Below, in pieces: positions 20,551-30,485 of a stretch of DNA of 64,000 nucleotides (the first letter of the stretch is position 1; each line of letters opens with the position of its first letter). The stretch spans positions 4,046,501-4,110,500 of the forward strand of contig NZ_CP061718.1 in assembly GCF_014764365.1 (NCBI RefSeq), written 5' to 3'. The notes under the pieces were generated by a model. That model was not told where the DNA came from and did no database searches. It was given only the letters and a program-made list of their open reading frames with translations. The DNA is from Roseococcus microcysteis (GTDB lineage: Bacteria > Pseudomonadota > Alphaproteobacteria > Acetobacterales > Acetobacteraceae). The position numbers were made by a program, and so were the translations under genes.

Positions 20551-21933
20551 ATGGCGCGTGAATGGCGCCCCGATTCCTGGCGGCAAATGCCCATCCGGCA
20601 AGTGCCGGACTATCCCGACACGGCGGCCCTCGCCGCCATGGAAGCCAAGGTCAAGACCTTTCCGCCGCTGGTTTTTGCAGGCGAGTGCGAGCGATTGAAG
20701 GCCGCGCTCGCCGAAGCTGCCCAAGGCCAGGCCTTCGTCCTCCAGGGGGGTGATTGCGCCGAAAGCTTTGCCGACTTCCATGCCGACGCCATCCGCGACA
20801 GCTTCAAGGTGCTGCTGCAGATGGCGGTCGTGCTGACCTTCGGCGCCGGCATGCCGGTGGTGAAGCTGGGCCGCATGGCGGGGCAGTTCGCCAAGCCCCG
20901 CAGCAGCGATGTCGAAACCCAGGATGGCGTGACGCTCCCCTCCTACCGGGGCGACATCATCAATGGCGCGGCCTTCACGCCCGAGGCCCGCGTGCCCGAC
21001 CCCGCGCGGATGGAATTCGCCTATCTGCAATCGGCCGGCACGCTGAACCTTCTGCGCGCCTTCGCCACCGGCGGCTTCGCCGATCTGCACCAGGTCCATC
21101 GCTGGAACCTCGACTTCGTGGCGCGCTCGCCGCTGGCCGACCAGTATGAGGGCCTGTCCAACCGGATTGATGAGACGCTGCGCTTCATGGCCGCCTGCGG
21201 CATGAACAGCGACAACGCGCCCCAAATCCGCGAGACGGCCTTCTACACCAGCCATGAATCGCTGCTGCTGCCCTATGAGGAGGCGCTGACCCGCCAGAGC
21301 AGCACCCACCACCGGACCTATGCGTGCAGCGCGCATTTCCTCTGGATTGGCGACCGCACCCGCCAGCCGGACGGCGCGCATGTGGAATTCCTGCGCGGGG
21401 TGGCGAACCCCATCGGCATGAAGGTCGGCCCCTCCATGGAGGCGGGCGAGCTGGTGCGGCTCACCGAAATCCTGAACCCGCGCAATGAGGCCGGGCGCCT
21501 TACCCTCATCTCCCGCATGGGGGCCGAGAAGGTGGAGACGAAGCTCGCCCCCCTGGTGCGCGCGGTGCGCGAGGCCGGCCGCCAGGTGGTCTGGCTGTGC
21601 GACCCCATGCACGGCAACACCACCACCCAGAACGGCTACAAGACCCGCAGCTTCGACGCCATCCTGGACGAGGTGCGCCGCTTCTTCGACGTGATGGCGG
21701 CCGAGGGCGCCCATGCCGGCGGCGTGCATGTCGAGATGACGGGCCGCGACGTGACCGAATGCGTGGGCGGCGCGCAGAAACTCACGGCGGCCGACCTCTC
21801 GGCCAACTACGCCACCTTCTGCGACCCCCGGCTGAACGCCGAGCAGTCGCTGGAGCTGGCCTTCCTCATCGCCGAGGAATTGAAGGCCCACCGCGCCCGC
21901 CCCGAGCGCATCCCCGCCCGGGCCGCGCAGTAG
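20551..21933 (+). CDS. 3-deoxy-7-phosphoheptulonate synthase, class II
   Basis: 460 residues from the ATG at 20551 (GGAG at 20539-20542; an in-frame GTG at 20542 is less likely). This is the plant/mycobacterial-type (AroA II) DAHP synthase that starts the shikimate pathway from PEP and erythrose-4-phosphate. Recognisable stretches are [43 protein letters not shown], the PEP/metal region [12 protein letters not shown], and [21 protein letters not shown]. The next gene begins 5 bp later. Confidence 0.96.
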   Translation: MAREWRPDSWRQMPIRQVPDYPDTAALAAMEAKVKTFPPLVFAGECERLKAALAEAAQGQAFVLQGGDCAESFADFHADAIRDSFKVLLQMAVVLTFGAGMPVVKLGRMAGQFAKPRSSDVETQDGVTLPSYRGDIINGAAFTPEARVPDPARMEFAYLQSAGTLNLLRAFATGGFADLHQVHRWNLDFVARSPLADQYEGLSNRIDETLRFMAACGMNSDNAPQIRETAFYTSHESLLLPYEEALTRQSSTHHRTYACSAHFLWIGDRTRQPDGAHVEFLRGVANPIGMKVGPSMEAGELVRLTEILNPRNEAGRLTLISRMGAEKVETKLAPLVRAVREAGRQVVWLCDPMHGNTTTQNGYKTRSFDAILDEVRRFFDVMAAEGAHAGGVHVEMTGRDVTECVGGAQKLTAADLSANYATFCDPRLNAEQSLELAFLIAEELKAHRARPERIPARAAQ

Positions 21934-21938
21934 CGCCC

Positions 21939-23069
21939 ATGCGGGATGAGGAGATCGCGGGGCGGACCGACAGCTATTTCAACCGCACCCGCCGCATCGT
22001 CGAAAAATTCGGCGATGCCCGCGTCACCTACGCCGTCTTCCTGCGCCGGCCGGTGGTCTCGGCCCCCCGGCTGGCGGTGGAATTCCTCGAAGCCGTCTCG
22101 GCGCGGCGTGGCACACCCATCGAGATCGAGGTGAAATACCCCGAAGGGTCCTGGGTGGGGGCGGGCGACCCGTTGCTCTACCTCACCGGCTCCTTCGCCT
22201 GCCTGGCCGACCTTGAAACCCTCTATCTCCAGAAGCTGGGCCCGGCCTGCGTGGCCGCGCACAACGCCTACCAGATGTGCCTCGAACTGCCCGGCACCGC
22301 CTTCCTGGCCATGGAGGCGCGGCACTGCGCCGGCCAGGAGATGCAGGAGATGATGGCCTATGCCGCCAGCGTGGGCAGCGCCGCCGCGAAGCGGGAGGGC
22401 GCGCGCGGCTTCATCGGCAACGCCAATGACGCGACGGCGCATTGGTTCGGCGCCAAGGCCGGGCGCGGGACCATGCCCCATGCCCTCATCGGCTATGCGG
22501 GCTCCACTTTGCGCGCGGCCGAGATGTTCCACGCCACCTACCCGGACGACGATCTGACGGTGCTGGTGGATTATTTCGGCCAGGAGGTCACGGACAGCCT
22601 GGCCGTCTGCGCCCGCTTCCCCGAACTGGCGGCGGCGGGCCGGATGGCCGTGCGGCTCGACACCCATGGCGGCCGCTTCCTGGAAGGGCTCGATCCGGCC
22701 GAGAGCTATGCGGTGCTGGAACGCCACGCGCCGGCGGCCATCCGCCGCTATCGCAGTGAAACCGAGCTGCGCCACCTGGTCGGCACCGGCGTTTCCGCCG
22801 CCGCCATCTGGCGCGTGCGCGAGGCGCTGGACGCGGCGGGCTATCCCAAGGTCCGCATCGTGGGTTCCTCCGGCTTCGGGGTGGGCAAGTGCCGGGTGAT
22901 GGCCGAGGCGCGCGCGCCGCTGGACCTGGTCGGCACCGGCAGCTTCATCCCCGACCTCTGGAGCGAGACCTACGCCACCGCGGACATCGTGGACTATGAC
23001 GGGGTGGCGCGGGTGAAGGTGGGCCGCGAATTCCTGCTGCGGAAGAACGGGCAAAGGCGCGGGAGCTGA
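21939..23069 (+). CDS. Nicotinate phosphoribosyltransferase family protein
   Basis: 376 residues from the ATG at 21939, 5 bp after the DAHP synthase gene. The N-terminus DSYFNRTRRIVEKFGDARVTYAVFLRR, the quinolinate/nicotinate-PRTase barrel segments GFIGNANDATAHWFGAKAGRGTMPHALIG (containing the family's reactive His) and LVDYFGQEVTD, and VGSSGFGVGKCRV support nicotinate phosphoribosyltransferase (COG1488). That enzyme makes nicotinate mononucleotide for the Preiss-Handler route. The adjacent NAD synthetase strengthens the call. Confidence 0.87.
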   Translation: MRDEEIAGRTDSYFNRTRRIVEKFGDARVTYAVFLRRPVVSAPRLAVEFLEAVSARRGTPIEIEVKYPEGSWVGAGDPLLYLTGSFACLADLETLYLQKLGPACVAAHNAYQMCLELPGTAFLAMEARHCAGQEMQEMMAYAASVGSAAAKREGARGFIGNANDATAHWFGAKAGRGTMPHALIGYAGSTLRAAEMFHATYPDDDLTVLVDYFGQEVTDSLAVCARFPELAAAGRMAVRLDTHGGRFLEGLDPAESYAVLERHAPAAIRRYRSETELRHLVGTGVSAAAIWRVREALDAAGYPKVRIVGSSGFGVGKCRVMAEARAPLDLVGTGSFIPDLWSETYATADIVDYDGVARVKVGREFLLRKNGQRRGS

Positions 23070-23105
23070 ATTGACCGCGCCCCGCACCCTGCCTACTTCC
23101 ACGCC

Positions 23106-24770
23106 ATGACCCAGCGCCTCCGCATCGCCCTCGCGCAGATGAACCCCCATGAGGGCGCGCTGCGGACCAATGCCGCCAAGATCCGCCGCCTCCGCGCCGA
23201 GGCGGCCGCCCAGGGCGCGGACCTGCTGGTGACGCCCGAATTCAGCATCGCGGGCTACCCGCCCGAGGATCTGGTGCTGAAGCCCGCCTTCTACGACATG
23301 TGCGTGGCGGAGATCGAAGCCCTGGCGGCGGACACCGCCGATGGCGGGCCTGGCCTCATCATCGGCGGCCCGTGGAAGGATGGCGGGAAACTCTACAACG
23401 CGGCCTTCCTGCTCGATGGCGGGAAGATCGTGGCCCGCCGCGCCAAGCACGAGCTGCCCAATTACGGCGTCTTCGACGACAAGCGCGTCTTCGACGCCGG
23501 CCCGGCCCCCGGCCCCGTGGTGTTCCGCGGCACCCGCATCGGGCTGATGATCTGCGAGGATTGGTGGTTCCCCGCCGTCTCGGAAACCCTGGTGGAGAGC
23601 GGCGCGGAACTGCTGCTGGCCATCAACGGCTCCCCCTTCGAGCTGGACAAGAGCGAGGCGCGGATAGACCTCGCCGTGGCGCGGGTGGTGGAGACGGGGC
23701 TGCCCTTCGTCTTCCTGAACCAGAATTGCGGGCAGGACGAGCTGGTCTTCGACGGCGCCAGCTTCGTGCTGAACGCCGACCGCAGCCTGGCCGTGCGCCT
23801 GCCCTCCTTCACCGAGACCATGGTCGTCACCGATTGGGGGCATGAAGGGGAGGGGTGGCGCTGCGAGCCCCAGCCGCTCGCCGCGCCGCTCGGCCATGAG
23901 GCGCAGATCTACGCGGCCATGACGCTGGGCCTGCGCGACTATGTGGAGAAGAACGGCTTTCCCGGCATCGTGCTCGGCCTCTCGGGCGGCATTGACAGCG
24001 CCCTCTCCGCCGCCGTCGCCGCTGATGCGCTGGGGCCGGACCGGGTGCGCGCCGTCATGCTGCCCTCGCCCTACACCAGCGCGGAAAGCCTGGAGGATGC
24101 GGCGGAATGCGCCCGCCTGCTGGGCATCCGCTATGAGAGCGTGAACATCGGCCCCGCCATGGAGGCCTTCGCGGGCATGCTGGCGCCGGCCTTCGGCAAC
24201 CGCCCGCCCGACATCACGGAAGAAAACATCCAGTCCCGCATCCGTGGCGTGACGCTGATGGCCATGTCCAACAAGTTCGGCGACATGCTGCTGACCACGG
24301 GCAACAAGAGCGAGATGAGCACGGGCTACGCCACCATCTATGGCGACATGTGCGGCGGCTATTCCGTGCTGAAGGATGTCTACAAGACCGACGTCTTCGC
24401 CGTCTGCCGCTGGCGCAACGCGAATGTCCCGCATGACGCGCGGGGCCCGCGTGGCCCCGTGATGCCCGACCGCGTGATCACCAAGCCCCCCAGCGCCGAG
24501 CTCAAGCCCGACCAGAAGGACCAGGACACCCTGCCGCCCTATGACGTGCTGGACGCCCTGCTGATGGGCCTCGTCGAGGAGGAGCGCGGCGTGGATGAGA
24601 TGGTGGCCAAGGGCTTCGACCGCGCCCTGGTCCTGCGCGTCTGGCGCATGCTGGACCGCGCCGAATACAAGCGCCGCCAGGCGCCGCCCGGCGTGAAGAT
24701 CGGCCGCCGCGCCTTCGGCCGCGACCGCCGCTACCCCATCACCAACGGCTTCACGGGGCTGATCGCATGA
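23106..24770 (+). CDS. nadE: Glutamine-dependent NAD+ synthetase
   Basis: 554 residues. The N-terminal nitrilase-fold glutaminase has its triad in TPEF, KHELPN and the catalytic Cys of LMICEDWW. The C-terminal synthetase has the ATP pyrophosphatase motif GLSGGIDSALSAAVA, then SRIRGVTLMAMSNK and LLTTGNKSEMSTGYATIYGDMCGGYSVLKDVYKTDVF. It amidates nicotinate adenine dinucleotide, the last step of NAD synthesis. Its stop overlaps the next start (ATGA). Confidence 0.97.
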   Translation: MTQRLRIALAQMNPHEGALRTNAAKIRRLRAEAAAQGADLLVTPEFSIAGYPPEDLVLKPAFYDMCVAEIEALAADTADGGPGLIIGGPWKDGGKLYNAAFLLDGGKIVARRAKHELPNYGVFDDKRVFDAGPAPGPVVFRGTRIGLMICEDWWFPAVSETLVESGAELLLAINGSPFELDKSEARIDLAVARVVETGLPFVFLNQNCGQDELVFDGASFVLNADRSLAVRLPSFTETMVVTDWGHEGEGWRCEPQPLAAPLGHEAQIYAAMTLGLRDYVEKNGFPGIVLGLSGGIDSALSAAVAADALGPDRVRAVMLPSPYTSAESLEDAAECARLLGIRYESVNIGPAMEAFAGMLAPAFGNRPPDITEENIQSRIRGVTLMAMSNKFGDMLLTTGNKSEMSTGYATIYGDMCGGYSVLKDVYKTDVFAVCRWRNANVPHDARGPRGPVMPDRVITKPPSAELKPDQKDQDTLPPYDVLDALLMGLVEEERGVDEMVAKGFDRALVLRVWRMLDRAEYKRRQAPPGVKIGRRAFGRDRRYPITNGFTGLIA

Positions 24771-25141
24771 GCGAGGAATTGCTCGCCCCGCCGGAGGGCC
24801 TCGAGGTCCGCATCCTGGACCTCTCCGGCGCCAATGGCACGGAGCCGGTGGAGGTGGTGCGCGGCTTCACCTCGCTCGCCCACGCCAATGCCTTTGCCCG
24901 CCGTCGCGTGCGCGACAGTGTCGAGATCTGCCGCGCCCGCGGCATGACGCCCGAACAGGTGCGCGACGCCTGGTTCGCCTTCGGCGAGGATGCCGAGGTG
25001 GGCGGCGTGGAGGACGGCGCCTGGAAAAGCGCCACCGAACTCGCCCACTTCACCGCCACCCCCTGCCGCGACCGGGAGGAGCGCAACTGGCGCATGCTCG
25101 ACCCCCGCGGCGACGCCGACGAAGACGACGGCGAGGAATAG
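24767..25141 (+). CDS. Conserved-looking hypothetical protein coupled to nadE
   Basis: 124 residues, start overlapping the nadE stop by 4 bp, and gltX follows 7 bp later. It is soluble, with an acidic C-terminal tail (DPRGDADEDDGEE). The core EVVRGFTSLAHANAFARRRVRDSVEICRARGMTPEQVRDAWFAFGEDAEV is helical and mixed-charge, with no motif that I recognise. The GC3-rich codon usage matches its neighbours and the tight coupling indicates a real gene. Function unknown. Confidence 0.7.
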   Translation: MSEELLAPPEGLEVRILDLSGANGTEPVEVVRGFTSLAHANAFARRRVRDSVEICRARGMTPEQVRDAWFAFGEDAEVGGVEDGAWKSATELAHFTATPCRDREERNWRMLDPRGDADEDDGEE

Positions 25142-25148
25142 GCCCCAG

Positions 25149-26483
25149 ATGAAACTCCGCTTCGCCCCCTCTCCCACGGGGCATCTGCATGTGGGCAATG
25201 CGCGCATTGCCCTCGCCAACTGGCTCTTCGCCCGCAAATCCGGCGGCCACCTCCTGCTACGCCTGGACGACACCGACACCCAGCGCTCCCGCCAGGATTA
25301 TGCCGAGGCGATCGAGGAGGACCTGCGCTGGCTCGGCCTCGACTGGGACGAGCTGGTCCGCCAGTCCGACCGCCTGGACCGCTACGCCGCCGCCGCCGAG
25401 GCGCTGAAGGCCTCAGGCCGCCTCTACCCCTGCCTCGAGAGCGAGGAGGAACTGGCGTACAAGCGCGAGCAGCAGCGCCGCGCCGGCCGCCCGCCCCTCT
25501 ATGACCGTGCGGCCCTCAAGATGACGCCGGAGCAGCTTTCCCGCGCCATGGCCAATGGCAAGGTGCCGTATTGGCGCTTCAAGCTGTCCAACACCACGGT
25601 CGAATGGCAGGACCATGTGCTGGGCCGCCGCGCGGTGAAGCTTTCGGCCATCAGCGACCCGGTGCTGGTGCGCGCCGATGGCTCGCCCCTCTACACCTTC
25701 ACCTCCGTTGTGGACGACCTGGACATGGGCATCACCCATGTGATCCGTGGCGAGGACCATGTGACCAACACGGGCATCCAGCTCGACCTCTTCGCGGCGC
25801 TGGGCGGTGATCCGCGCAAGCTGGCCTTCGCCCATCTGCCCCTGCTGACGGATGCCGATGGCGGGCCGCTGTCCAAGCGCATCGGCAGCCTCTCGCTGCG
25901 GCAGTTGCGGCGTGACGGGATCGAGGCCGCCTCCATCACCGGCTACCTGGCGGGGCTGGGCACCTCGCACGACCCCGCGCCGGGCGCCCCGCGTGACCTG
26001 CTGCCGGGCTTCAACCTCGGCGCCGTCTCCCATTCCTCGCCGCGCTTCGACCCGCGGCAGATGATGGGGCTGAACCGCAAGCTGCTGCACGCGCTGCCCT
26101 TCGCGGAGATCGCCCCCCGCCTGCCCGAGGGCGCCACCGAGGCCTTCTGGGACGCGGTGCGCGGCAATCTCGACACGCTGCCCGAGGCCAAGCACTGGTG
26201 GGAGGTGGTGCAGGGCCACATCGCGCCCATCCCCCAGCCGGACGAAGCCGAATACCTGGCCCACGCGCGCGAGAATCTGCCCCCCGAACCCTGGGACGAC
26301 GCGACCTGGACCAGCTGGACCAACGCGCTCAAGGCCATCAGCGGCCGCAAGGGGAAGGGGCTGTTCCTGCCCCTGCGCCGGGCGCTGACCGGCGAGGACC
26401 AGGGCCCCGACATGAAGCAGCTTCTGCCCCTGATCGGCCGCGCGCGGACCGAGGCGCGGCTGGCGGCCTCGCTCCAGCCTTGA
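25149..26483 (+). CDS. gltX: Glutamyl-tRNA synthetase
   Basis: 444 residues from the ATG at 25149. The class I HIGH motif is HVGN in MKLRFAPSPTGHLHVGNARIALANW. The family block LLLRLDDTDTQRSRQDYAEAIEEDLRWLGLDWDE follows, then ISDPVLVRADGSPLYTFTSVVDDLDMGITHVIRGEDHVTNTGIQLDLFAALG. The KMSKS equivalent is LSKRIG. The C-terminal anticodon domain is compact. Alphaproteobacteria often carry two GltX enzymes, one of which may prefer tRNA-Gln for the transamidation route; which this is cannot be decided here. Confidence 0.95.
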   Translation: MKLRFAPSPTGHLHVGNARIALANWLFARKSGGHLLLRLDDTDTQRSRQDYAEAIEEDLRWLGLDWDELVRQSDRLDRYAAAAEALKASGRLYPCLESEEELAYKREQQRRAGRPPLYDRAALKMTPEQLSRAMANGKVPYWRFKLSNTTVEWQDHVLGRRAVKLSAISDPVLVRADGSPLYTFTSVVDDLDMGITHVIRGEDHVTNTGIQLDLFAALGGDPRKLAFAHLPLLTDADGGPLSKRIGSLSLRQLRRDGIEAASITGYLAGLGTSHDPAPGAPRDLLPGFNLGAVSHSSPRFDPRQMMGLNRKLLHALPFAEIAPRLPEGATEAFWDAVRGNLDTLPEAKHWWEVVQGHIAPIPQPDEAEYLAHARENLPPEPWDDATWTSWTNALKAISGRKGKGLFLPLRRALTGEDQGPDMKQLLPLIGRARTEARLAASLQP

Positions 26484-26577
26484 AACAAGGGCCCAAGCGG
26501 GCGCATAACCCCCGCATGGGCCAGAGCAAGACCTGTCGCTGACGACATCGCGCCACCTGCTGCGCGCCCGCCAGCCC

Positions 26578-28011
26578 ATGCCCTCACGGATTTCCCAGAT
26601 GCCCCAGCTTCGCTTCCACAACAGCCTGACCCGGCGCGAGGAGGCGTTCACGCCGCTCGATGCCGGCCATGTGCGCCTCTATGTCTGCGGCCCCACCGTC
26701 TATGACCTGGCGCATCTGGGGAACGCCCGCCCCGTGGTGGTGTTCGACGTGCTGGCGCGGCTGCTGCGGCGGCTTTATCCGCGCGTGACCTATGCGCGGA
26801 ACATCACGGACGTGGACGACAAGATCAACGCCCGCGCCCGCGAGAGCGGCGAGCCCATCAGCGCCATCACGAGCCGCACCACCGCCGATTTCCACCGCGA
26901 CATGGCGGCGCTGAACTGCCTGGCCCCCGATGTGGAGCCGACGGCGACCGGCCACATCGCGGAGATGATCGCGCTGACGGAAAAGCTGATCGCCCGCGGC
27001 CACGCCTATGCGGCCGAGGGCCATGTGCTGTTCAGCGTGGGCAGCTTCGCCGACTACGGAAAACTCTCCGGCCGCAACCAGGACGAACTCCTGGCCGGCG
27101 CGCGCGTGGACGTGGCCCCCTACAAGCGTGACCCCGGCGATTTCGTGCTGTGGAAGCCCAGCGACGCCGACACGCCCGGCTGGGACAGCCCCTGGGGCCG
27201 CGGGCGGCCTGGCTGGCATATCGAATGCTCCGCCATGTCCTGGCGCCATCTGGGCGAGACCTTCGACATCCATGGCGGCGGGCATGACCTGCTCTTCCCG
27301 CACCATGAGAACGAGGTGGCGCAATCCCGCGCCGCCTTCGGCACCCCCTTCATGGCCCACACCTGGCTGCACAACGGTATGCTGCTGGTGGATGGGGAGA
27401 AGATGTCGAAGAGCCTCGGCAACTTCCTCACGGTGCAGGACGTGCTGGCCCGCGGCCCCTGGGCGGGCGAGGCGTTCCGGCTGTTGCTGTTGCGCACGCA
27501 TTACCGTGCGGCGCTGGACTTCACCCTCGTCGCGCTGGACGAGTGCAAGGCGGAACTGGACGATTTCTACGCCATGCTTGCCCGCCCCGCGCCCGAGGCC
27601 GAGGCGCCCGCCGCCATGGTCGAATGGGTGCTCGAACCCCTGCATGACGATTTGAACACGCCGCTGGCGCTCGCCCGCCTGCGCGACCTCCGCACGCTGG
27701 AAAACGTCGCCTCCGTCGGCGGCTCCCCCGCCGCCGTGCATGCCCGCACGCCCGCCCCCTGGGACCCGGCACCGGGCGAGGCGCGCGCCGCCATTCTCGA
27801 AGCCGCGCAAATTCTGGGCCTGCCCCTGCACGACGCCGCCGCTTGGCGCCAGGGTGGCGGCGATGCCGAGGTCGAGGCCGCCATCGCCGCCCGCCTCGCC
27901 GCCCGCGCCGCCAAGAACTGGAAGGAGGCCGACCGCATCCGCGACGACCTGAAGGCCCAGGGCATTATCCTGGAGGATGGCGCCGGCGGCACGACGTGGC
28001 GTAGAGCCTGA
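26578..28011 (+). CDS. cysS: Cysteinyl-tRNA synthetase
   Basis: 477 residues from the ATG at 26578; an in-frame ATG at 26599 ([15 protein letters not shown]) fits the family start better and neither has a strong ribosome site. Motifs: [25 protein letters not shown] (HIGH equivalent HLGN), [26 protein letters not shown] (zinc ligand Cys), the [15 protein letters not shown] zinc/cysteine site and KMSKSLGNF. The C-terminal helical domain is present. The stop overlaps the trmJ start (TGATG). Confidence 0.96.
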   Translation: MPSRISQMPQLRFHNSLTRREEAFTPLDAGHVRLYVCGPTVYDLAHLGNARPVVVFDVLARLLRRLYPRVTYARNITDVDDKINARARESGEPISAITSRTTADFHRDMAALNCLAPDVEPTATGHIAEMIALTEKLIARGHAYAAEGHVLFSVGSFADYGKLSGRNQDELLAGARVDVAPYKRDPGDFVLWKPSDADTPGWDSPWGRGRPGWHIECSAMSWRHLGETFDIHGGGHDLLFPHHENEVAQSRAAFGTPFMAHTWLHNGMLLVDGEKMSKSLGNFLTVQDVLARGPWAGEAFRLLLLRTHYRAALDFTLVALDECKAELDDFYAMLARPAPEAEAPAAMVEWVLEPLHDDLNTPLALARLRDLRTLENVASVGGSPAAVHARTPAPWDPAPGEARAAILEAAQILGLPLHDAAAWRQGGGDAEVEAAIAARLAARAAKNWKEADRIRDDLKAQGIILEDGAGGTTWRRA

Positions 28012-28822
28012 TGCGTGAGGAAGGCGCCGCCCCCTTGTCGCGCCGGAGGGCGAGACGCCCATCATCGTCCTCGTCCGCCCGCAACTGCCCGAGAATATCG
28101 GCACCACCGCCCGCGCCATGGCCAATGGCGGCCTGTTCCACCTGCGGCTGGTGGCGCCGCGCGAGGGCTGGCCGAAGGAACGCGCCTGGGCCGCCGCCTC
28201 CGGCGCCGACCGCATCCTGGACGCCGCCACGGTCCACCCCACGGTGGACGACGCCATCGCCGATTGCCACCGCGTCTTCGCCACCTGTCCGCGCCCGCGC
28301 CATGTCATCATGCCCGTGATGACGGCCCGCGCCGCCGCCACCGAACTGCGCGGCCTGCGCGCCCGCAACCTCCGCACCGCCATCCTCTTCGGCCCCGAGC
28401 GCGCGGGGCTGGAGGCCGAGGACCTGGCCCGCGCCGACACGCTGGTGCGCTACCCGCTGAACCCGGAATTTTCGTCATTGAACCTGGCCCAGGCCGTCAT
28501 GGTGCTGGCCTATGAATGGTGGGTGGCGGCCGATGAAACCCCGCCCGTGCGGCTGCAAACCCACAAGACCGGCGTCGCCACCCGCGACTCCCTCGAAAAC
28601 TTCATGGGCCACCTGATCGCGGAGCTGGACGCCTGCGGCTTCCTGCGCAACGAAGCCAAGCGCCCCGGCATGGTGCGCAATCTGCGCCATTGGTTCACCC
28701 GTGGCGAAGTGACCGAGCAGGAGCTGCGCACGCTGCACGGCGTGGTGGCCGAGCTCTCGCGCGGCCGCATGCGCCATGGCCGCCCCGAACCCGACGCCTC
28801 AAGGACCCCCGATGACGACTGA
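28011..28822 (+). CDS. trmJ: tRNA (cytidine/uridine-2'-O-)-methyltransferase TrmJ, with an apparent one-base frameshift
   Basis: A SPOUT methyltransferase acting on Nm32 in the tRNA anticodon loop. The ATG at 28011 overlaps the cysS stop and reads MREEGAAP. The conserved N-terminal IIVLVRPQLPENIGTTARAM then lies in another frame. Adding one C to the run at 28030-28034 (five C) joins them as [19 protein letters not shown]. The 812-nt span is one short of a multiple of three. Later motifs ILFGPERAGLEAEDL and NPEFSSLNLAQAVMVLAYE form the SAM-binding knot. No start codon other than CTG exists between the in-frame stop at 28016 and the internal ATG at 28118, so an intact gene needs the repair. Probably a sequencing artefact. 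Confidence 0.87.
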
Positions 28823-29210
28823 AGACGAGGCCCACGCCACGCTGCGCGCCCGCGGCCGGCGGGAGATGCGCGAAATCCTGGGCGCGCCCTTCACCGAGGC
28901 GCATGACGCCGCGACCACGCCCTTCACCGCGCCCGTCGCCGCGCTGGTGGAGGAGATGGCCTATGCCAGCCTCTGGACGCGCCCGCATCTGGACCGCAGG
29001 CAGCGCAGCCTCATCACGCTGGCCATGCTCTGCGCGCTGAACCATCCGGAGGAGCTGCGCATCCATCTCGTCGCCGCGCTGAACAATGGCTGCACGGCGG
29101 AGGAAATCCGCGAGGTCTTCACCCATGCCGTCGCCTATTGCGGCTTCCCCTCCGCCATTGATGCGCTGCGCATGGCCGAGGCGGTGCTGAAGGAAGAGGG
29201 GAAGCTGTAG
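28812..29210 (+). CDS. Carboxymuconolactone decarboxylase/AhpD-like family protein (first of a tandem pair)
   Basis: 132 residues from the ATG at 28812, which overlaps the end of trmJ by 11 bp. The sequence RQRSLITLAMLCALNHPEELRIHLVAALNNGCTAEEIREVFTHAVAYCGFPSAIDALR is the CMD-family core, close to 4-carboxymuconolactone decarboxylase (PcaC) itself. The family includes decarboxylases and alkylhydroperoxidases; the CxxC of AhpD is absent. No other pca genes are nearby, so a protocatechuate role is not established. Confidence 0.88.
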   Translation: MTTEDEAHATLRARGRREMREILGAPFTEAHDAATTPFTAPVAALVEEMAYASLWTRPHLDRRQRSLITLAMLCALNHPEELRIHLVAALNNGCTAEEIREVFTHAVAYCGFPSAIDALRMAEAVLKEEGKL

Positions 29211-29283
29211 CGCCGTCACGTTTGCGCCATGGGCCGACCCGTGGCGAAATGACCCGGTGCGGTCAACGCCGGGAGGAACGAAG

Positions 29284-29679
29284 ATGAACGAACAGGAAGC
29301 CCACGCCACGCTGCGCGCCCGCGGTCGGCAGGAGATGCGCGAAATCCTGGGCGCCGCCTACACCGACGCGCGCGACGCCAGCACCACCCCCTTCAACCAG
29401 GCCATCCGCGCCCTGTCGGAGGAGATGGCCTACGCCACCCTCTGGACCCGCCCGCATCTCGACCGCAAGCAGCGCAGCCTCATCACGCTCGGCATGCTGT
29501 GTGCGCTGAACCACCCGCACGAACTCCGCATCCATCTGGTGGCCGCGCTGAACAATGGCTGCACGGCGGAGGAGATCAGCGAGGTCTTCACCCACGCCGT
29601 CGCCTATTGCGGCTTCCCCGCCGCCATTGACGCGCTGCGCATGGCGGAGCAGGTGCTGAAGGAACAAGGCAAACTGTAA
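29284..29679 (+). CDS. Carboxymuconolactone decarboxylase/AhpD-like family protein (second of a tandem pair)
   Basis: 131 residues from the ATG at 29284 with a strong GGGAGGA upstream. It differs from the preceding gene product at only about 20 of some 127 aligned residues, so the two arose by tandem duplication. It has its own ribosome site and a 73-bp gap from the first copy, so it is separately translated. The function is as uncertain as for the first copy. The convergent comF gene ends 39 bp downstream. Confidence 0.88.
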   Translation: MNEQEAHATLRARGRQEMREILGAAYTDARDASTTPFNQAIRALSEEMAYATLWTRPHLDRKQRSLITLGMLCALNHPHELRIHLVAALNNGCTAEEISEVFTHAVAYCGFPAAIDALRMAEQVLKEQGKL

Positions 29680-29718
29680 GCCTGGATCGGTGCGGCTGCT
29701 TCGCGCCGTCGGCGACGA

Positions 29719-30485
29719 TCAGGCGCCCTCCATCCGCGGGTCCGGCACCCGCGCCGCCGCCAGCACATCCACCCGCGCCGCCCCGCCCGCCAGCAGGGCG
29801 CGGGCGCAGGCATCGGCCGTGGCGCCGCTGGTCAGCACGTCATCCACCAGCACCACCCGCCGCCCGGCCAACAGCCGCGCGGCGCCAGGCGCCAGCCCGA
29901 AGGCGCCTTCCAGCTCCATCGCGCGGTCGCGCGCGCCCATCTCGCCCAGGGGCCGCGTGCGCCGCAGCCGTCGCAGCAGCAGCGGCCGGTGCGGCACGCC
30001 CGACAGGCGTGACAGCGCCGCCGCCAGCAGCGCCGCCTGGTTGTGCCGCCGCGCGAAGAGGCGCCAGCGGTGCAGCGGCACGGGCAGCAGCATGTCGGCC
30101 TCGGCCAGCAATTCGCGCCCCGCGCGGGCCATGTGGCGGGCGAGGGGGCGGGCCATCTCCACCGCGTCGCGGTGCTTGAAGGGCAGGATCAGCGCCTTGG
30201 CGCCGGCGTCATAGCGCAGCGCCGCGCGGGCTGCGGTGAAGGCAGGGGGGCCTCGACGCAGGCCTCGCACCAGGCGCCGTCGGCCATGGGCGTGCCCATG
30301 CCCGCATGCGGGAAGGGCACCCCGCAACGCACGCAGAAGGGCGCCGAGACGAAGGAAAGCTTGCCGAAGCAGTCGGCGCAGAGCCCGCCCTGCGCCTCCA
30401 CCGGGGCGTCGCAGGTCAGGCAATGGGGGGGCAGCAGCGCGTCCAGCGCGCCGATGCCCAGTCGCCGTAAGGCCCCCGCTACCAA
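29719..30485 (-). CDS. comF: ComF family protein (phosphoribosyltransferase), with an apparent one-base frameshift
   Basis: The N-terminal part (TTG start at 30485, overlapping the rhodanese stop by 7 bp) has the zinc-ribbon-like LLPPHCLTCDAPVEAQGGLCADCFGKL and CVRCGVPFPHAG. The C-terminal part, in another frame, has LILPFKHRD, PVPLHRWRLFARRHNQAALLA and the PRPP-binding VVLVDDVLTSGATADACA. They join if one base is added to the G run at 30245-30250 (six G on the plus strand), giving CVEAPPAFTAARAALRYD. The span of 767 nt is one short of a multiple of three. ComF proteins assist DNA uptake in competent species; their role elsewhere is unclear. Confidence 0.85.

Noticed and set aside
28776-28811. 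Start of the first CMD gene upstream of 28812
   Set aside because: The upstream codons read in the shadow frame of trmJ. The ATG at 28812 gives the same N-terminal pattern as the tandem copy.
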